Below are positions 6,718-13,494 of a DNA stretch of 13,494 nucleotides, in pieces. A model generated the notes under the pieces. It worked only from the letters and a program-made list of their open reading frames with translations. It ran no database searches and was not told the DNA's origin. The DNA is from an uncultured Verrucomicrobiota bacterium (GTDB lineage Bacteria > Verrucomicrobiota > Kiritimatiellia > RFP12 > UBA1067). Each line of letters opens with the position of its first letter. The first letter of the stretch is position 1. The stretch lies in assembly GCA_947305585.1 (NCBI GenBank), contig CAMZDY010000026.1:1-13494 (forward strand), given 5' to 3'. The translations under genes were made by a program, and so were the position numbers.

Positions 6718-8673
6718 ATGAAGATTCTCGGCGAAAGGATTTTTGCCCGCGATGCGGAAGGCGTGCTCGTCTCCCGCATCGGCACTTTGTTTCTGCGCAC
6801 TCCGGGACTGGTGACGCTGCGCGGCGTGCACGCCATGCAGCGCCAGTTCTGGATCGACGAACTCAATCGCGAGCGGTCCGCCGAAGGCCGGGATTCGCTC
6901 ACCCTGGCGGAGGAGGACGCCGAATTCCATGATTCGGTGGATCTGGTGTTCACCGACGATCACGTGCTCATCCGTCCCGATCCGGAGCATCTCGACATGG
7001 CGTTCAAGGCCGATGAGATCCTTCAGACGATGGTCAGCAAGCGTGTGATCCGGTTTCTCAACACCAATTCGGCCAAGGTCCGCCGGGCCATCACCGAGCG
7101 CGGCGAAAACTGGCGGATGTCCCGGCAGCCCATATCCCAGCAGGATATCGCCAACCTCATCGAGCACTCCAAAGTGCCGATCTGCGAGAATCCGATCTAC
7201 TACTACAACCGGTCCACCGGCACCAGATACGTGACGGCTTCCACCTTTCTGGACGTGCAGAAGTTCGACGACATGCGCTTCCGCCGCCAGATCAAGGAAT
7301 TCGTGGACGGGCTTTCGAAGCGCAACCGCATGGGCAATCCCGAAGTGGATCTTTTCCCGACCTCCACGCCGATCGAGATCAAAAAGGCGTGGAAGAAACT
7401 GCCGGTCACCGAATTGACCGACGAAGAGCTGCGCGCCCGGTGCGAAAAGATCGATCTCGATTGGCGCATGTCGCTTCCGCCGGAACTGCGGGAAGAATCC
7501 ATCGCCAACTACGATTGGCGCAATGCCATGTGCCAGACCATCACCCGTCAGTCCAACGAAACTTCGGCGGAGGAGCAGGAGCTGGTGAGCGGCATCGCGA
7601 GCGAATTCTACCGTCAGATCGAGTGGCTTCCGGGCGCGATGATCGACCGGGGCGAAGTTATTTTCGATCCCATCTACGGCGAATCCGAGCGTACGCGCGA
7701 CCCCAAACTGCTGGAGATCTGCGATCCTCGCGTAAAGGCCATCATCTTCAACTTCACCCAGGTGTTCGGCGATCTCGACTACATCAACGTCGGACGGATA
7801 GCGCATTCGCTGTCGAAAGATCCGTCCGACGCGCTCCGTCGCCATATCGTCTATATCATCCAGTACCATTCGCGCGGAGCGGCGCAGCCCAAGGTGGTCA
7901 TCATCCGGTTGCAGAAGTGGGGCATCGCCGAGCGTCTCGACCAGGGCAAGGACATGCTGCAGGCCATTCTGGAGTCGGAAGAATACGCCGATTACATCAT
8001 GGACCGGCGGCGGATGTGTCTCCAGTTGGGGATGAACCTCCCACGGCGCCTCCGGTACAGCCATTTCACCGAGAAGTACCGCGGAAACAACCAGTACAAC
8101 GGCGTGACCGTGCGTACGAGCTTTTTCTCGCGCCCGTACATCCCGGGGTTCGCTTCCGACAAGATCCCCGACCAGAAATACCGCAATCCGGTATTCGCCC
8201 TCAAGTTCGCCGCGCTCATCGGCAAGGCGGCGGCGCTCGACATGATCGTGGGGCGGCGCCGCACGGAAACGAAGGAACTGCTGTTCGACCGGAACTACGA
8301 GGTGATAGTGATGGACGCGGACGGCATGCCGTCCGAACTGATGGTCACCGACCACGCCGGAACGTTTGTGAACTACGAACACCGGATGGAGGAATATGTG
8401 TTCCAGTATGCCGGGGTCATGCAACGGCGCAAATCGCTGGTGCCGGACTATCCGGCGTTCGTGGATGCCTACGTCAAGGCGTTTCGCTGCGAAATCGCCT
8501 CCATCCAGTCCGAATACCGGGCGCAACGCCGGGCGTACGACAATCTCTTCATGGATCGTCCGTTCGACGTCAACGGCTCCGGCGCCTACCGCTGGTCCTG
8601 CATCCTGAAACGGTTGGACGAGGCCGACCCGGACCAGCTGGCCGGGCTTCTGCGCGCCGCCATCGGCGAATGA
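6718..8673 (+). CDS. Uncharacterised 651-aa protein
   Basis: I do not recognise this protein. It is a full open frame of 651 aa with the same base composition and codon style as its neighbours. It has no signal peptide, no membrane segment and few Cys, so it is probably a soluble cytoplasmic protein. It is rich in Arg, Asp and Glu. Possible conserved spots are VDLVFTDDHVLIRPD (74-88), an alpha/beta-like stretch from Cys335 (CDPRVKAIIFNFTQVFGD), and ELLFDRNYEVIVMDADGM ending near 537. The last faintly recalls the metal-binding strand of kinase-like folds, but the catalytic residues expected there are not visible, so I do not assign it. The start ATG 6718 is 6 bp after the dehydrogenase stop with only a weak ribosome site. 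The permease gene begins 4 bp after its stop, which suggests coupled expression. Nothing ties it firmly to a pathway. Confidence 0.85.
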   Translation: MKILGERIFARDAEGVLVSRIGTLFLRTPGLVTLRGVHAMQRQFWIDELNRERSAEGRDSLTLAEEDAEFHDSVDLVFTDDHVLIRPDPEHLDMAFKADEILQTMVSKRVIRFLNTNSAKVRRAITERGENWRMSRQPISQQDIANLIEHSKVPICENPIYYYNRSTGTRYVTASTFLDVQKFDDMRFRRQIKEFVDGLSKRNRMGNPEVDLFPTSTPIEIKKAWKKLPVTELTDEELRARCEKIDLDWRMSLPPELREESIANYDWRNAMCQTITRQSNETSAEEQELVSGIASEFYRQIEWLPGAMIDRGEVIFDPIYGESERTRDPKLLEICDPRVKAIIFNFTQVFGDLDYINVGRIAHSLSKDPSDALRRHIVYIIQYHSRGAAQPKVVIIRLQKWGIAERLDQGKDMLQAILESEEYADYIMDRRRMCLQLGMNLPRRLRYSHFTEKYRGNNQYNGVTVRTSFFSRPYIPGFASDKIPDQKYRNPVFALKFAALIGKAAALDMIVGRRRTETKELLFDRNYEVIVMDADGMPSELMVTDHAGTFVNYEHRMEEYVFQYAGVMQRRKSLVPDYPAFVDAYVKAFRCEIASIQSEYRAQRRAYDNLFMDRPFDVNGSGAYRWSCILKRLDEADPDQLAGLLRAAIGE

Positions 8674-8677
8674 CCCC

Positions 8678-9607
8678 ATGTTGAAGTACGCGGCCAAGAG
8701 AATCCTTGAACTGGTGCCGACCACGGCCGGAATCCTGCTGCTCACTTTCCTCCTTTTCAACGTGGTGGGCGGCTCTCCGGCCGAAACCATCCTCGGCAAG
8801 AACGCCACCCGCGAGGCGATTGAGGCGTTCAACCATAAGTGGGGCTACGACAAACCGCTAGTGTGGAGTCTCGACAGCCAGTTCATCAACTTCATCGCGT
8901 CGCTCGCGAAAGGGGACCTCGGGTATTCCATCGAGATGAACGAAAAGGTGTCCGACGTCCTGAAGCGCGGCGTGGGCCCCAGCCTTTCGCTGACGGTGCC
9001 GATTCTGGTTGGGGGCTCGGTGCTGGCCTTGATGCTTTCGGTATTGGCGGCGGCCAGGCGCGGCACGGCAGTGGATAGCGGGATTCTGGTCGGTTCCACC
9101 GTGCTCATGAGCGTCAATTACGTGGTGTGGGTGCTCGCGGGACAGTTCGTTTTTTCCTACAAGTTGGGTCTCTTCCCGGTGTGGGGCTACGAAAGCGCGG
9201 TCTATCTGGTGTTGCCGGTGCTGATCGGCGTGGTATCGTCGCTGGGGACCGACGTCAGGTTCTTCCGCACCGCGCTTTTGGACGAGATCTACAAGCCCTA
9301 CGTGCTCACCGCCAGATCCAAACGTCTGTCGCCCGCGCGCATCCTTTTCCGTCACGTGCTCCCCAACGCGCTGATTCCGATCGTTACCTATATTTCCCTT
9401 TCCATTCCCTGGCTGTTCACCGGCTCGCTTCTGCTGGAGAGCTTTTTCGGCATTCCGGGTCTGGGCTCCGTTTCGATCAACGCCATCCACTCCGCCGACA
9501 TGGCGGTCGTAAGGGCGCTGGTGGTGCTGGGGGCGATTCTGTATCAAGGCGTGAATCTGGTCACCGATCTTCTTTACGCCGCTTTGGATCCGAGGGTAAG
9601 GCTGTGA
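8678..9607 (+). CDS. ABC transporter permease, DppB/OppB family, without partners
   Basis: A 309-aa inner-membrane permease of the peptide/nickel/opine importer group. The N-terminal signature MLKYAAKRILELVPTTAGIL with the first helix (about 8-28), a periplasmic stretch containing KGDLGYS (78-84), about five more helices (near 104-126, 138-160, 172-190, 232-255, 276-300) and the closing DLLYAALDPRVRL are all classic. The cytoplasmic coupling motif is at 202-234 (YVLTARSKRLSP, then RHVLPNALIP). In that motif the usual ARAKG reads ARSKR, so the highly conserved Gly is Arg216. No second permease, ATPases or binding protein lie in the window; a full importer normally has all of these side by side. 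It starts 4 bp after the unknown 651-aa gene and overlaps nfo by GTGA. Substrate unknown. Confidence 0.9.
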   Translation: MLKYAAKRILELVPTTAGILLLTFLLFNVVGGSPAETILGKNATREAIEAFNHKWGYDKPLVWSLDSQFINFIASLAKGDLGYSIEMNEKVSDVLKRGVGPSLSLTVPILVGGSVLALMLSVLAAARRGTAVDSGILVGSTVLMSVNYVVWVLAGQFVFSYKLGLFPVWGYESAVYLVLPVLIGVVSSLGTDVRFFRTALLDEIYKPYVLTARSKRLSPARILFRHVLPNALIPIVTYISLSIPWLFTGSLLLESFFGIPGLGSVSINAIHSADMAVVRALVVLGAILYQGVNLVTDLLYAALDPRVRL

Positions 9608-10443
9608 AAATAGGTGCGCATCTGTCTTCTTCCGGCGGCTATATGGCGATGGCGAAAACGGCCTTGTCGATCGGCGCCAACGTCTTCCAGTTTTTCACCC
9701 GCAATCCCCGCGGGGGCGACGCGAAGCCGCTGGACCTCTCGGACGTGGCCGCCTTCAACGCGTTCGCCGCCAAGGAGGGAATCGGTCCCATCCTGGCGCA
9801 CGCCCCCTACACGCTCAACGCCGCCGCCGCGCGGCCCGAAGTGCGCGTGTTCGCCGAAAACACCATGCGCGACGATTTGGATCGGCTGGAGCATACGCCC
9901 GGAGCCATGTACAATTTCCATCCCGGTTCGCACGTGGGGCAGGGGGCGGAAGCCGGCATGGACCTTATCGCCGCCATGCTGGGCCGGATCTGGACCAAGC
10001 CTTATTCCACTTTGGTGCTGCTGGAGACGATGGCCGGCAAGGGGTCGGAAATCGGCCGCGACTTCACGGAGATCCGCACCGTGATCGACCGGACGCTGGC
10101 GATCGCGCCTGACGCCAAGCTGGGGGTCTGCCTCGATACCTGCCACGTGTGGGACGGCGGATACGACATCGCGAACCGGCTGGACGAAGTGGTGGAGGAG
10201 TTCGACCGGATCGTGGGTCTCGGGCGGCTCAAGGCCATCCACGTGAACGATTCCATGAACCCGCTTGCGGCCCACAAGGACCGGCACGAGAAGATCGGGC
10301 AGGGGCATATCGGGTTGGAGGCTTTCCGGCGCATCGTGAACCATCCCGCGCTCAAGGATCTGCCTTTTTATCTCGAAACCCCCAACGAGCTGGACGGGTA
10401 TGCGGCCGAAATCAAGTTATTGAAAGGACTGGCACAATGCTGA
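9604..10443 (+). CDS. nfo: Endonuclease IV (AP endonuclease)
   Basis: A 279-aa enzyme of base excision repair that cuts the backbone 5' of abasic sites and trims damaged 3' ends in the cytoplasm. It has the TIM-barrel sequence KIGAHLSSSGG at the start and all nine ligands of the three-zinc site known from the E. coli enzyme: His66, His106 (NFHPGSH), Glu141, Asp178 and His181 (CLDTCH), His213 (HVND), Asp226 and His228 (DRH), and Glu258 (ETPN). Length matches the family (E. coli 285). The GTG start at 9604 overlaps the permease stop as GTGA and has GAGGG at 9592-9596. Any longer reading upstream runs antiparallel in meaning to the permease frame and is rejected. It overlaps panC by 7 bp. Confidence 0.95.
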   Translation: MKIGAHLSSSGGYMAMAKTALSIGANVFQFFTRNPRGGDAKPLDLSDVAAFNAFAAKEGIGPILAHAPYTLNAAAARPEVRVFAENTMRDDLDRLEHTPGAMYNFHPGSHVGQGAEAGMDLIAAMLGRIWTKPYSTLVLLETMAGKGSEIGRDFTEIRTVIDRTLAIAPDAKLGVCLDTCHVWDGGYDIANRLDEVVEEFDRIVGLGRLKAIHVNDSMNPLAAHKDRHEKIGQGHIGLEAFRRIVNHPALKDLPFYLETPNELDGYAAEIKLLKGLAQC

Positions 10444-11279
10444 CATTCAACGATCCCAAGAAACTGCAGGCGTGGAGCCGGCTGAGACGTTCCAAGGGCG
10501 AGAAGATCGCGCTCATCCCCACCATGGGCTATCTGCACGAGGGCCATCTGTCGCTGATCGCCCTGGCCAAGAAGAAGGGGGCCAAGCAGATTGTGGTTTC
10601 CGTGTTCGTGAATCCGGTCCAGTTCGGCCCCAACGAGGATTACGAAACGTATCCGCGCGACGAGAAGGCCGATTTCGCCAAGTGCCGCAAGGCCGGCGCC
10701 ACCGCCATTTTCTTCCCCACGCCCAAGAACATGTATCTCGAGGACCACTCGACCTACGTGTGCGAGGAGCTGCTCAGCCGCGGACAGTGCGGCGCGCGCC
10801 GTCCCGGGCATTTCCGCGGCGTCTGCACGGTGCTCGCCAAGCTTTTCAACATCGTCCATCCGCATTTCGCGGTGTTCGGCCAGAAGGACTACCAGCAGGC
10901 GCAGGTCGTCAAGCGCATGGTGCGCGACCTCAATTTCGACGTCGAAATCGCCGTGGCCCCGATCGTCCGCGAAGAGACGGGTCTCGCCCGCTCCAGCCGC
11001 AACACGTATCTCTCGGACATGGAGCGCCAGAACGCGCTTTCCATTTCCGAGGCGCTGTTCGCGCTCCGGCGCAAGGTCCGCAAGCTCGGCAAGCTCCCCG
11101 CCGCCGCGGTGGAGAAGGAGATCGCCGGGCATCTCGTCAAGAACGACCTCAAGCCCGACTACGTGGAGGCGGTGGACGCCGAAACCCTGGCCAAGGTCGA
11201 CATGGTCAAGTCGGGCGTGGCGGTGCTGGTGGCGGCGTACAGCGGCAAGACGCGGCTTATCGACAATATAGTACTTTAA
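10437..11279 (+). CDS. panC: Pantothenate synthetase (pantoate-beta-alanine ligase)
   Basis: A 280-aa enzyme that joins pantoate and beta-alanine using ATP, the last step of vitamin B5 synthesis and so a precursor step for CoA. It shows PTMGYLHEGHLSL (28-40) with the HIGH-like HEGH at 34-37, FVNPVQFGPNEDYETYPR (57-74), GQKDYQQ (148-154) and the KMSKS-like RSSRNTYLS (185-193). The C-terminal dimer domain (about 200-280) is present, so the protein is complete. ATG 10437 sits inside the end of nfo (7-bp overlap) behind AAAGGA near 10423. panB and panD are not beside it. Upstream acetolactate synthase feeds 2-ketoisovalerate, the source of pantoate, which is a plausible but unproven link. Confidence 0.95.
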   Translation: MLTFNDPKKLQAWSRLRRSKGEKIALIPTMGYLHEGHLSLIALAKKKGAKQIVVSVFVNPVQFGPNEDYETYPRDEKADFAKCRKAGATAIFFPTPKNMYLEDHSTYVCEELLSRGQCGARRPGHFRGVCTVLAKLFNIVHPHFAVFGQKDYQQAQVVKRMVRDLNFDVEIAVAPIVREETGLARSSRNTYLSDMERQNALSISEALFALRRKVRKLGKLPAAAVEKEIAGHLVKNDLKPDYVEAVDAETLAKVDMVKSGVAVLVAAYSGKTRLIDNIVL

Positions 11280-11297
11280 ATCACAAGCGGAACAACC

Positions 11298-12581
11298 ATG
11301 ATAGACATCAAGAAACTGCGGGAAGATTTCGATAATACCGCCGCCCAGCTGGACCGTCGCGGGGTGGAGCGGGCGAAACTCGAACGGGCGCGCGATCTCG
11401 ATTCCAGGCGTCGCGCCCTGGTGACGGAAACGGAAACGCTCAAGGCTTTGCGCAACCAGAAGAGCAAGGAGATCGGCCTCGTGGCCAAGCAGGGCGGCGA
11501 CATCGCCCAGGTCAAGGAGGAGATGCGCAAGGTGGGCGACCGCATCGCCGAGATCGACCGGGAGCTGGCTTCGGCGGAGCGCGACCTGCGCGAAACCCTG
11601 CTCATGATCCCCAACATCCCCGCGCCGGAAATCCCCACCGGACCCGACTCCTCCGCCAACGTGGTGGTGCGCAAGGAAGGGGAGTGGAAGGATCCCGAGT
11701 TCAAGATCCTCGACCACATGGCGATCGGCGAGAAGCTGGGGATATTCGACTTCCCCCGCGGCGTGAAGCTCACCGGCACCGGCTTCCCCGTCATCCTCGG
11801 ACAGGGCGCCAAGCTCCAGCGCGCGCTCATCCAGTACATGCTGGATCTGCACTGCCGGACCCAGGGCTACACGGAGATGCTGCCGCCTTTCGTGGTCAAC
11901 AGCGATTCGATGACCGGCACCGGCCAGCTCCCCAAGTTCGCGGAGGATCTCTACCATTGCCAGATCGACGACTTCTGGCTCATCCCCACCGCCGAAGTGC
12001 CGGTGACCAATTTCTACCGAGACGACATCCTCAAAGCCGCCGATCTCCCGATCAAGCTAACGGCTTACACGCCCTGCTTCCGCCGCGAAGCCGGCAGCGC
12101 CGGCAAGATGACGCGAGGCATGCTCCGCGTGCACCAGTTCGACAAGGTGGAGATGGTCAACTTCGTCCATCCCGACACTTCCTTCGCCCAGCTCGAAACG
12201 CTCGTGGGCGAGGCCGAAGCGGTGCTGAAGGGTCTCGGCCTCCACTATCGCGTGCTCATGCTCGCTTCCGGCGACATGGGATTCTCCGCCGCCAAGTGCT
12301 ACGATCTGGAGCTCTGGGCGCCGGGCGAAGGACAGTGGCTGGAGGTGAGTTCCTGCTCCTGTTTCACCGACTACCAGGCGCGCCGGCTCAACTGCCGCTT
12401 CAAGGATTCCGACGGCAAAACCAAGTTCGTGCACACTTTGAACGGATCGGGCGTGGCGCTCCCGAGGCTCATGGTAGCGCTCCTCGAGCAGCACCAGAAC
12501 GCCGACGGTTCCGTCACGATTCCCGAGGTTTTACGGCCTTATATGAACGGGCAGGAAAAATTGTTGCCGATTACCCCTTGA
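11298..12581 (+). CDS. serS: Seryl-tRNA synthetase
   Basis: A 427-aa class II synthetase that charges tRNA-Ser (and tRNA-Sec where present). The N-terminal antiparallel coiled coil that grips the long variable arm spans about 27-105 and is rich in Lys, Arg and Glu. The catalytic domain follows: motif 1 around 165-195 (GQGAKLQRALIQYMLD), the TAEVP loop at 231-235, motif 2 with FRREAG (261-266), the Ser-site region LEVSSCS (348-354), and motif 3 NGSGVALPRLMVALLE (382-397) with the ATP-binding Arg. Length is typical. It follows panC by 18 bp with only a weak GCGGA ribosome site. Its stop codon is embedded in the -35 box of the next promoter. No T-box or other leader control is visible. Confidence 0.96.
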   Translation: MIDIKKLREDFDNTAAQLDRRGVERAKLERARDLDSRRRALVTETETLKALRNQKSKEIGLVAKQGGDIAQVKEEMRKVGDRIAEIDRELASAERDLRETLLMIPNIPAPEIPTGPDSSANVVVRKEGEWKDPEFKILDHMAIGEKLGIFDFPRGVKLTGTGFPVILGQGAKLQRALIQYMLDLHCRTQGYTEMLPPFVVNSDSMTGTGQLPKFAEDLYHCQIDDFWLIPTAEVPVTNFYRDDILKAADLPIKLTAYTPCFRREAGSAGKMTRGMLRVHQFDKVEMVNFVHPDTSFAQLETLVGEAEAVLKGLGLHYRVLMLASGDMGFSAAKCYDLELWAPGEGQWLEVSSCSCFTDYQARRLNCRFKDSDGKTKFVHTLNGSGVALPRLMVALLEQHQNADGSVTIPEVLRPYMNGQEKLLPITP

Positions 12582-12607
12582 CAAGCGCACCGAAAATTTG
12601 ATATAAT
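12578..12607 (+). promoter_or_regulatory. Consensus sigma70-type promoter for tRNA-Val and uppP
   Basis: A perfect TTGACA at 12578-12583 and perfect TATAAT at 12602-12607 are separated by 18 bases, with TG one base before the -10 box (extended -10). Transcription should begin near 12613-12615, only 6-8 bases before the tRNA. The -35 box overlaps the serS stop codon (12579-12581). Confidence 0.88.
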
Positions 12608-12620
12608 ATGCGTCACATTA

Positions 12621-12697
12621 GGGCGATTAGCTCAGTTGGTTAGAGCACTACCTTCACACGGTAGGGGTCACTGGTCCGAGTCCAGTATCGCCCACCA
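12621..12697 (+). tRNA. tRNA-Val(CAC)
   Basis: A complete cloverleaf: acceptor GGGCGAT (12621-12627) pairs with ATCGCCC (12687-12693), D arm 12630-12646, anticodon stem CTACC/GGTAG (12648-12652 with 12660-12664), loop TTCACAC with anticodon CAC at 12655-12657, variable region 12665-12669, T stem ACTGG/CCAGT, discriminator A12694 and encoded CCA. CAC reads the valine codon GUG. The T loop is TCCGAGT: the residue at position 55, normally U and modified to pseudouridine, is C. Everything else is canonical. It is driven by the strong promoter just upstream and is followed after 12 bp by uppP with no terminator. Confidence 0.93.
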
Positions 12698-12709
12698 TCC
12701 CCCCTCCTT

Positions 12710-13471
12710 ATGTACGACGTCACCATTCTCAGCGTGTTGCAGGGCATAGCCGAATTCCTGCCCATCTCCAGTTCCGGACATCTCGTGATCGCGCAGAATC
12801 TCCTGGGCGTGGAAGATGGCGGCATGAGGCTGAATCTCTTTCTCCACTTCGGCACGCTCCTTTCGATCCTGGTCTACTACTTCGCTTCGATCCGCCGCAT
12901 CGTCCTGCGCCTCGAATGGGAGTTCGTGCTCAAGATCCTCCTCTCGGCCGTTCCTGCCGTAGCCGTCTACTTCATCTTCCAGAAGCGCATCGACGCCGCC
13001 TTCCAGGATCCGCACACCGTGGGCGCCTTCCTCATGTTCACCGGCGCGGTGCTCATGATTACCCGCTACATTCCGGCCGGCGGCAAAAGCGTTTCTTTCC
13101 TCCGCGCGTTCATCATGGGCGTGGCGCAGGCGTTTGCCATTCTGCCGGGCGTGAGCCGTTCCGGCCTCACGCTAGCCGCCGCGCGCACCGGCAAGGTGGA
13201 ACCCTCGAAGGCGGCGGAATTTTCCTTCCTGATGTCCGCTCCGCTCATCGCGGGCGGCTGTCTTCTGGAGCTTGTCGAAATGTCCGGCCAGTCCGGAATC
13301 GCCAAAATAGGCGAGTTTTCTTGGGGTTTGACGCTCTACGGCGTGGCCGTGTCGTTCGTTACGGGACTGCTTTCGCTCGCCTTGTTGGAGAAAATGCTCA
13401 AGGGCCGGTGGTTCTGGATTTTCGGTCCCTACTGCATTCTCGCTGGACTTTTCACGCTATTTTTGATATAA
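12710..13471 (+). CDS. uppP: Undecaprenyl-diphosphatase (UppP/BacA)
   Basis: A 253-aa integral membrane enzyme that removes one phosphate from undecaprenyl diphosphate, recycling the lipid carrier for peptidoglycan and other surface polymers; extra copies give bacitracin resistance. The (E/Q)xxxE motif is Q11 to E15 within QGIAEFLPISSSGHL (11-25), and the second catalytic motif LPGVSRSG is at 145-152 with Arg150. Several hydrophobic helices cover most of the rest. Length is a little under the E. coli protein (273 aa). ATG 12710 lies 12 bases after the tRNA CCA end and has no Shine-Dalgarno; the leader is pyrimidine-rich. No earlier in-frame start fits. It is probably co-transcribed with tRNA-Val. 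The stop codon lies inside the next promoter. Confidence 0.95.
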   Translation: MYDVTILSVLQGIAEFLPISSSGHLVIAQNLLGVEDGGMRLNLFLHFGTLLSILVYYFASIRRIVLRLEWEFVLKILLSAVPAVAVYFIFQKRIDAAFQDPHTVGAFLMFTGAVLMITRYIPAGGKSVSFLRAFIMGVAQAFAILPGVSRSGLTLAAARTGKVEPSKAAEFSFLMSAPLIAGGCLLELVEMSGQSGIAKIGEFSWGLTLYGVAVSFVTGLLSLALLEKMLKGRWFWIFGPYCILAGLFTLFLI

Positions 13472-13472
13472 T
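13444..13472 (+). promoter_or_regulatory. Likely sigma70-type promoter for a gene beyond the window
   Basis: TATAAT at 13467-13472 with TG one base upstream (extended -10), and a fair -35 TGGACT at 13444-13449, 17 bases apart. The 13 bases 13462-13474 are identical to 12597-12609 in the tRNA-Val promoter. It overlaps the end and stop codon of uppP. The downstream gene is outside the window. Confidence 0.6.
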
Positions 13473-13494
13473 ATACAACTAATTTACCAAAAGA

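Noticed and set aside
8251..8326. Kinase-like catalytic segment in the unknown 651-aa protein
   Set aside because: The spacing loosely recalls kinase-like folds, but the Asp and Asn expected in the catalytic loop are not there; kept only as a remark, not as a function.
4945..8832. Very long minus-strand open frame (1295 codons)
   Set aside because: It mirrors the dehydrogenase and the 651-aa gene. Its translation is rich in Arg, His, Gly and Leu with no motifs, as expected of an antisense frame in GC-rich coding DNA, while the plus strand holds a recognised gene there.
11267..11272. TATAGT before serS as a possible internal promoter
   Set aside because: No acceptable -35 box at 16-18 bases upstream (the bases read GGCAAG), so it is not supported.
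1..13494. CRISPR arrays, insertion sequences, attachment sites or phage genes
   Set aside because: No repeat-spacer pattern, transposase, integrase or inverted terminal repeats were seen; base composition and gene direction are uniform.
13441..13494. Rho-independent terminator after uppP
   Set aside because: No hairpin followed by a T run is visible; the AT-rich end is better explained as a promoter.

Overview
The window reads as a stretch of chromosome from a GC-rich, Gram-negative-type bacterium that probably lives anaerobically. The diderm call rests on two predicted lipoproteins with clear lipoboxes. The anaerobic leaning rests on an ETF beta subunit of the electron-bifurcating type next to an acyl-CoA dehydrogenase. 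I cannot fix the phylum from sequence alone. The tandem small lipoproteins loosely recall lineages of the PVC group such as Lentisphaerota or Kiritimatiellota, but that is a weak impression. Everything lies on the plus strand and gaps between genes are never above about 40 bp, so no long non-coding stretch exists.

Region 1 (1-1037): the 3' part of a tRNA with a CAU anticodon, more likely the lysidine-type Ile tRNA than elongator Met, then two overlapping genes for small lipoproteins that look like distant relatives of each other. Region 2 (1045-3023): ilvB and a short ilvN, the two subunits of acetolactate synthase, the first committed step of valine, leucine and isoleucine synthesis. Region 3 (3040-6711): etfB, etfA and a long (580 aa) acyl-CoA dehydrogenase, which form an electron-transfer module. 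Region 4 (6718-9607): a 651-aa protein I do not recognise, closely followed by a lone DppB/OppB-type ABC permease with no visible partners. Region 5 (9604-12581): nfo (endonuclease IV), panC (pantothenate synthetase) and serS (seryl-tRNA synthetase). Region 6 (12578-13494): a consensus sigma70-type promoter inside the end of serS, tRNA-Val(CAC), uppP (undecaprenyl-diphosphatase), and a second similar promoter across the uppP stop codon that should serve a gene beyond the window.

From position 85 to 12581 twelve genes are packed head to tail, four junctions being 4- or 7-bp overlaps, with no terminator and no convincing internal promoter seen. They may be read as one long transcript or as several overlapping ones. 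A loose metabolic thread can be drawn from acetolactate synthase through 2-ketoisovalerate and pantoate to pantothenate (PanC), then CoA, then acyl-CoA oxidation by the dehydrogenase and ETF, but this is inference. The most novel items are the unknown 651-aa protein with its orphan permease, the paired lipoproteins, the tRNA-Val with a C in place of the near-universal U55, and the tRNA-uppP unit whose start codon is preceded by an anti-Shine-Dalgarno-like sequence.
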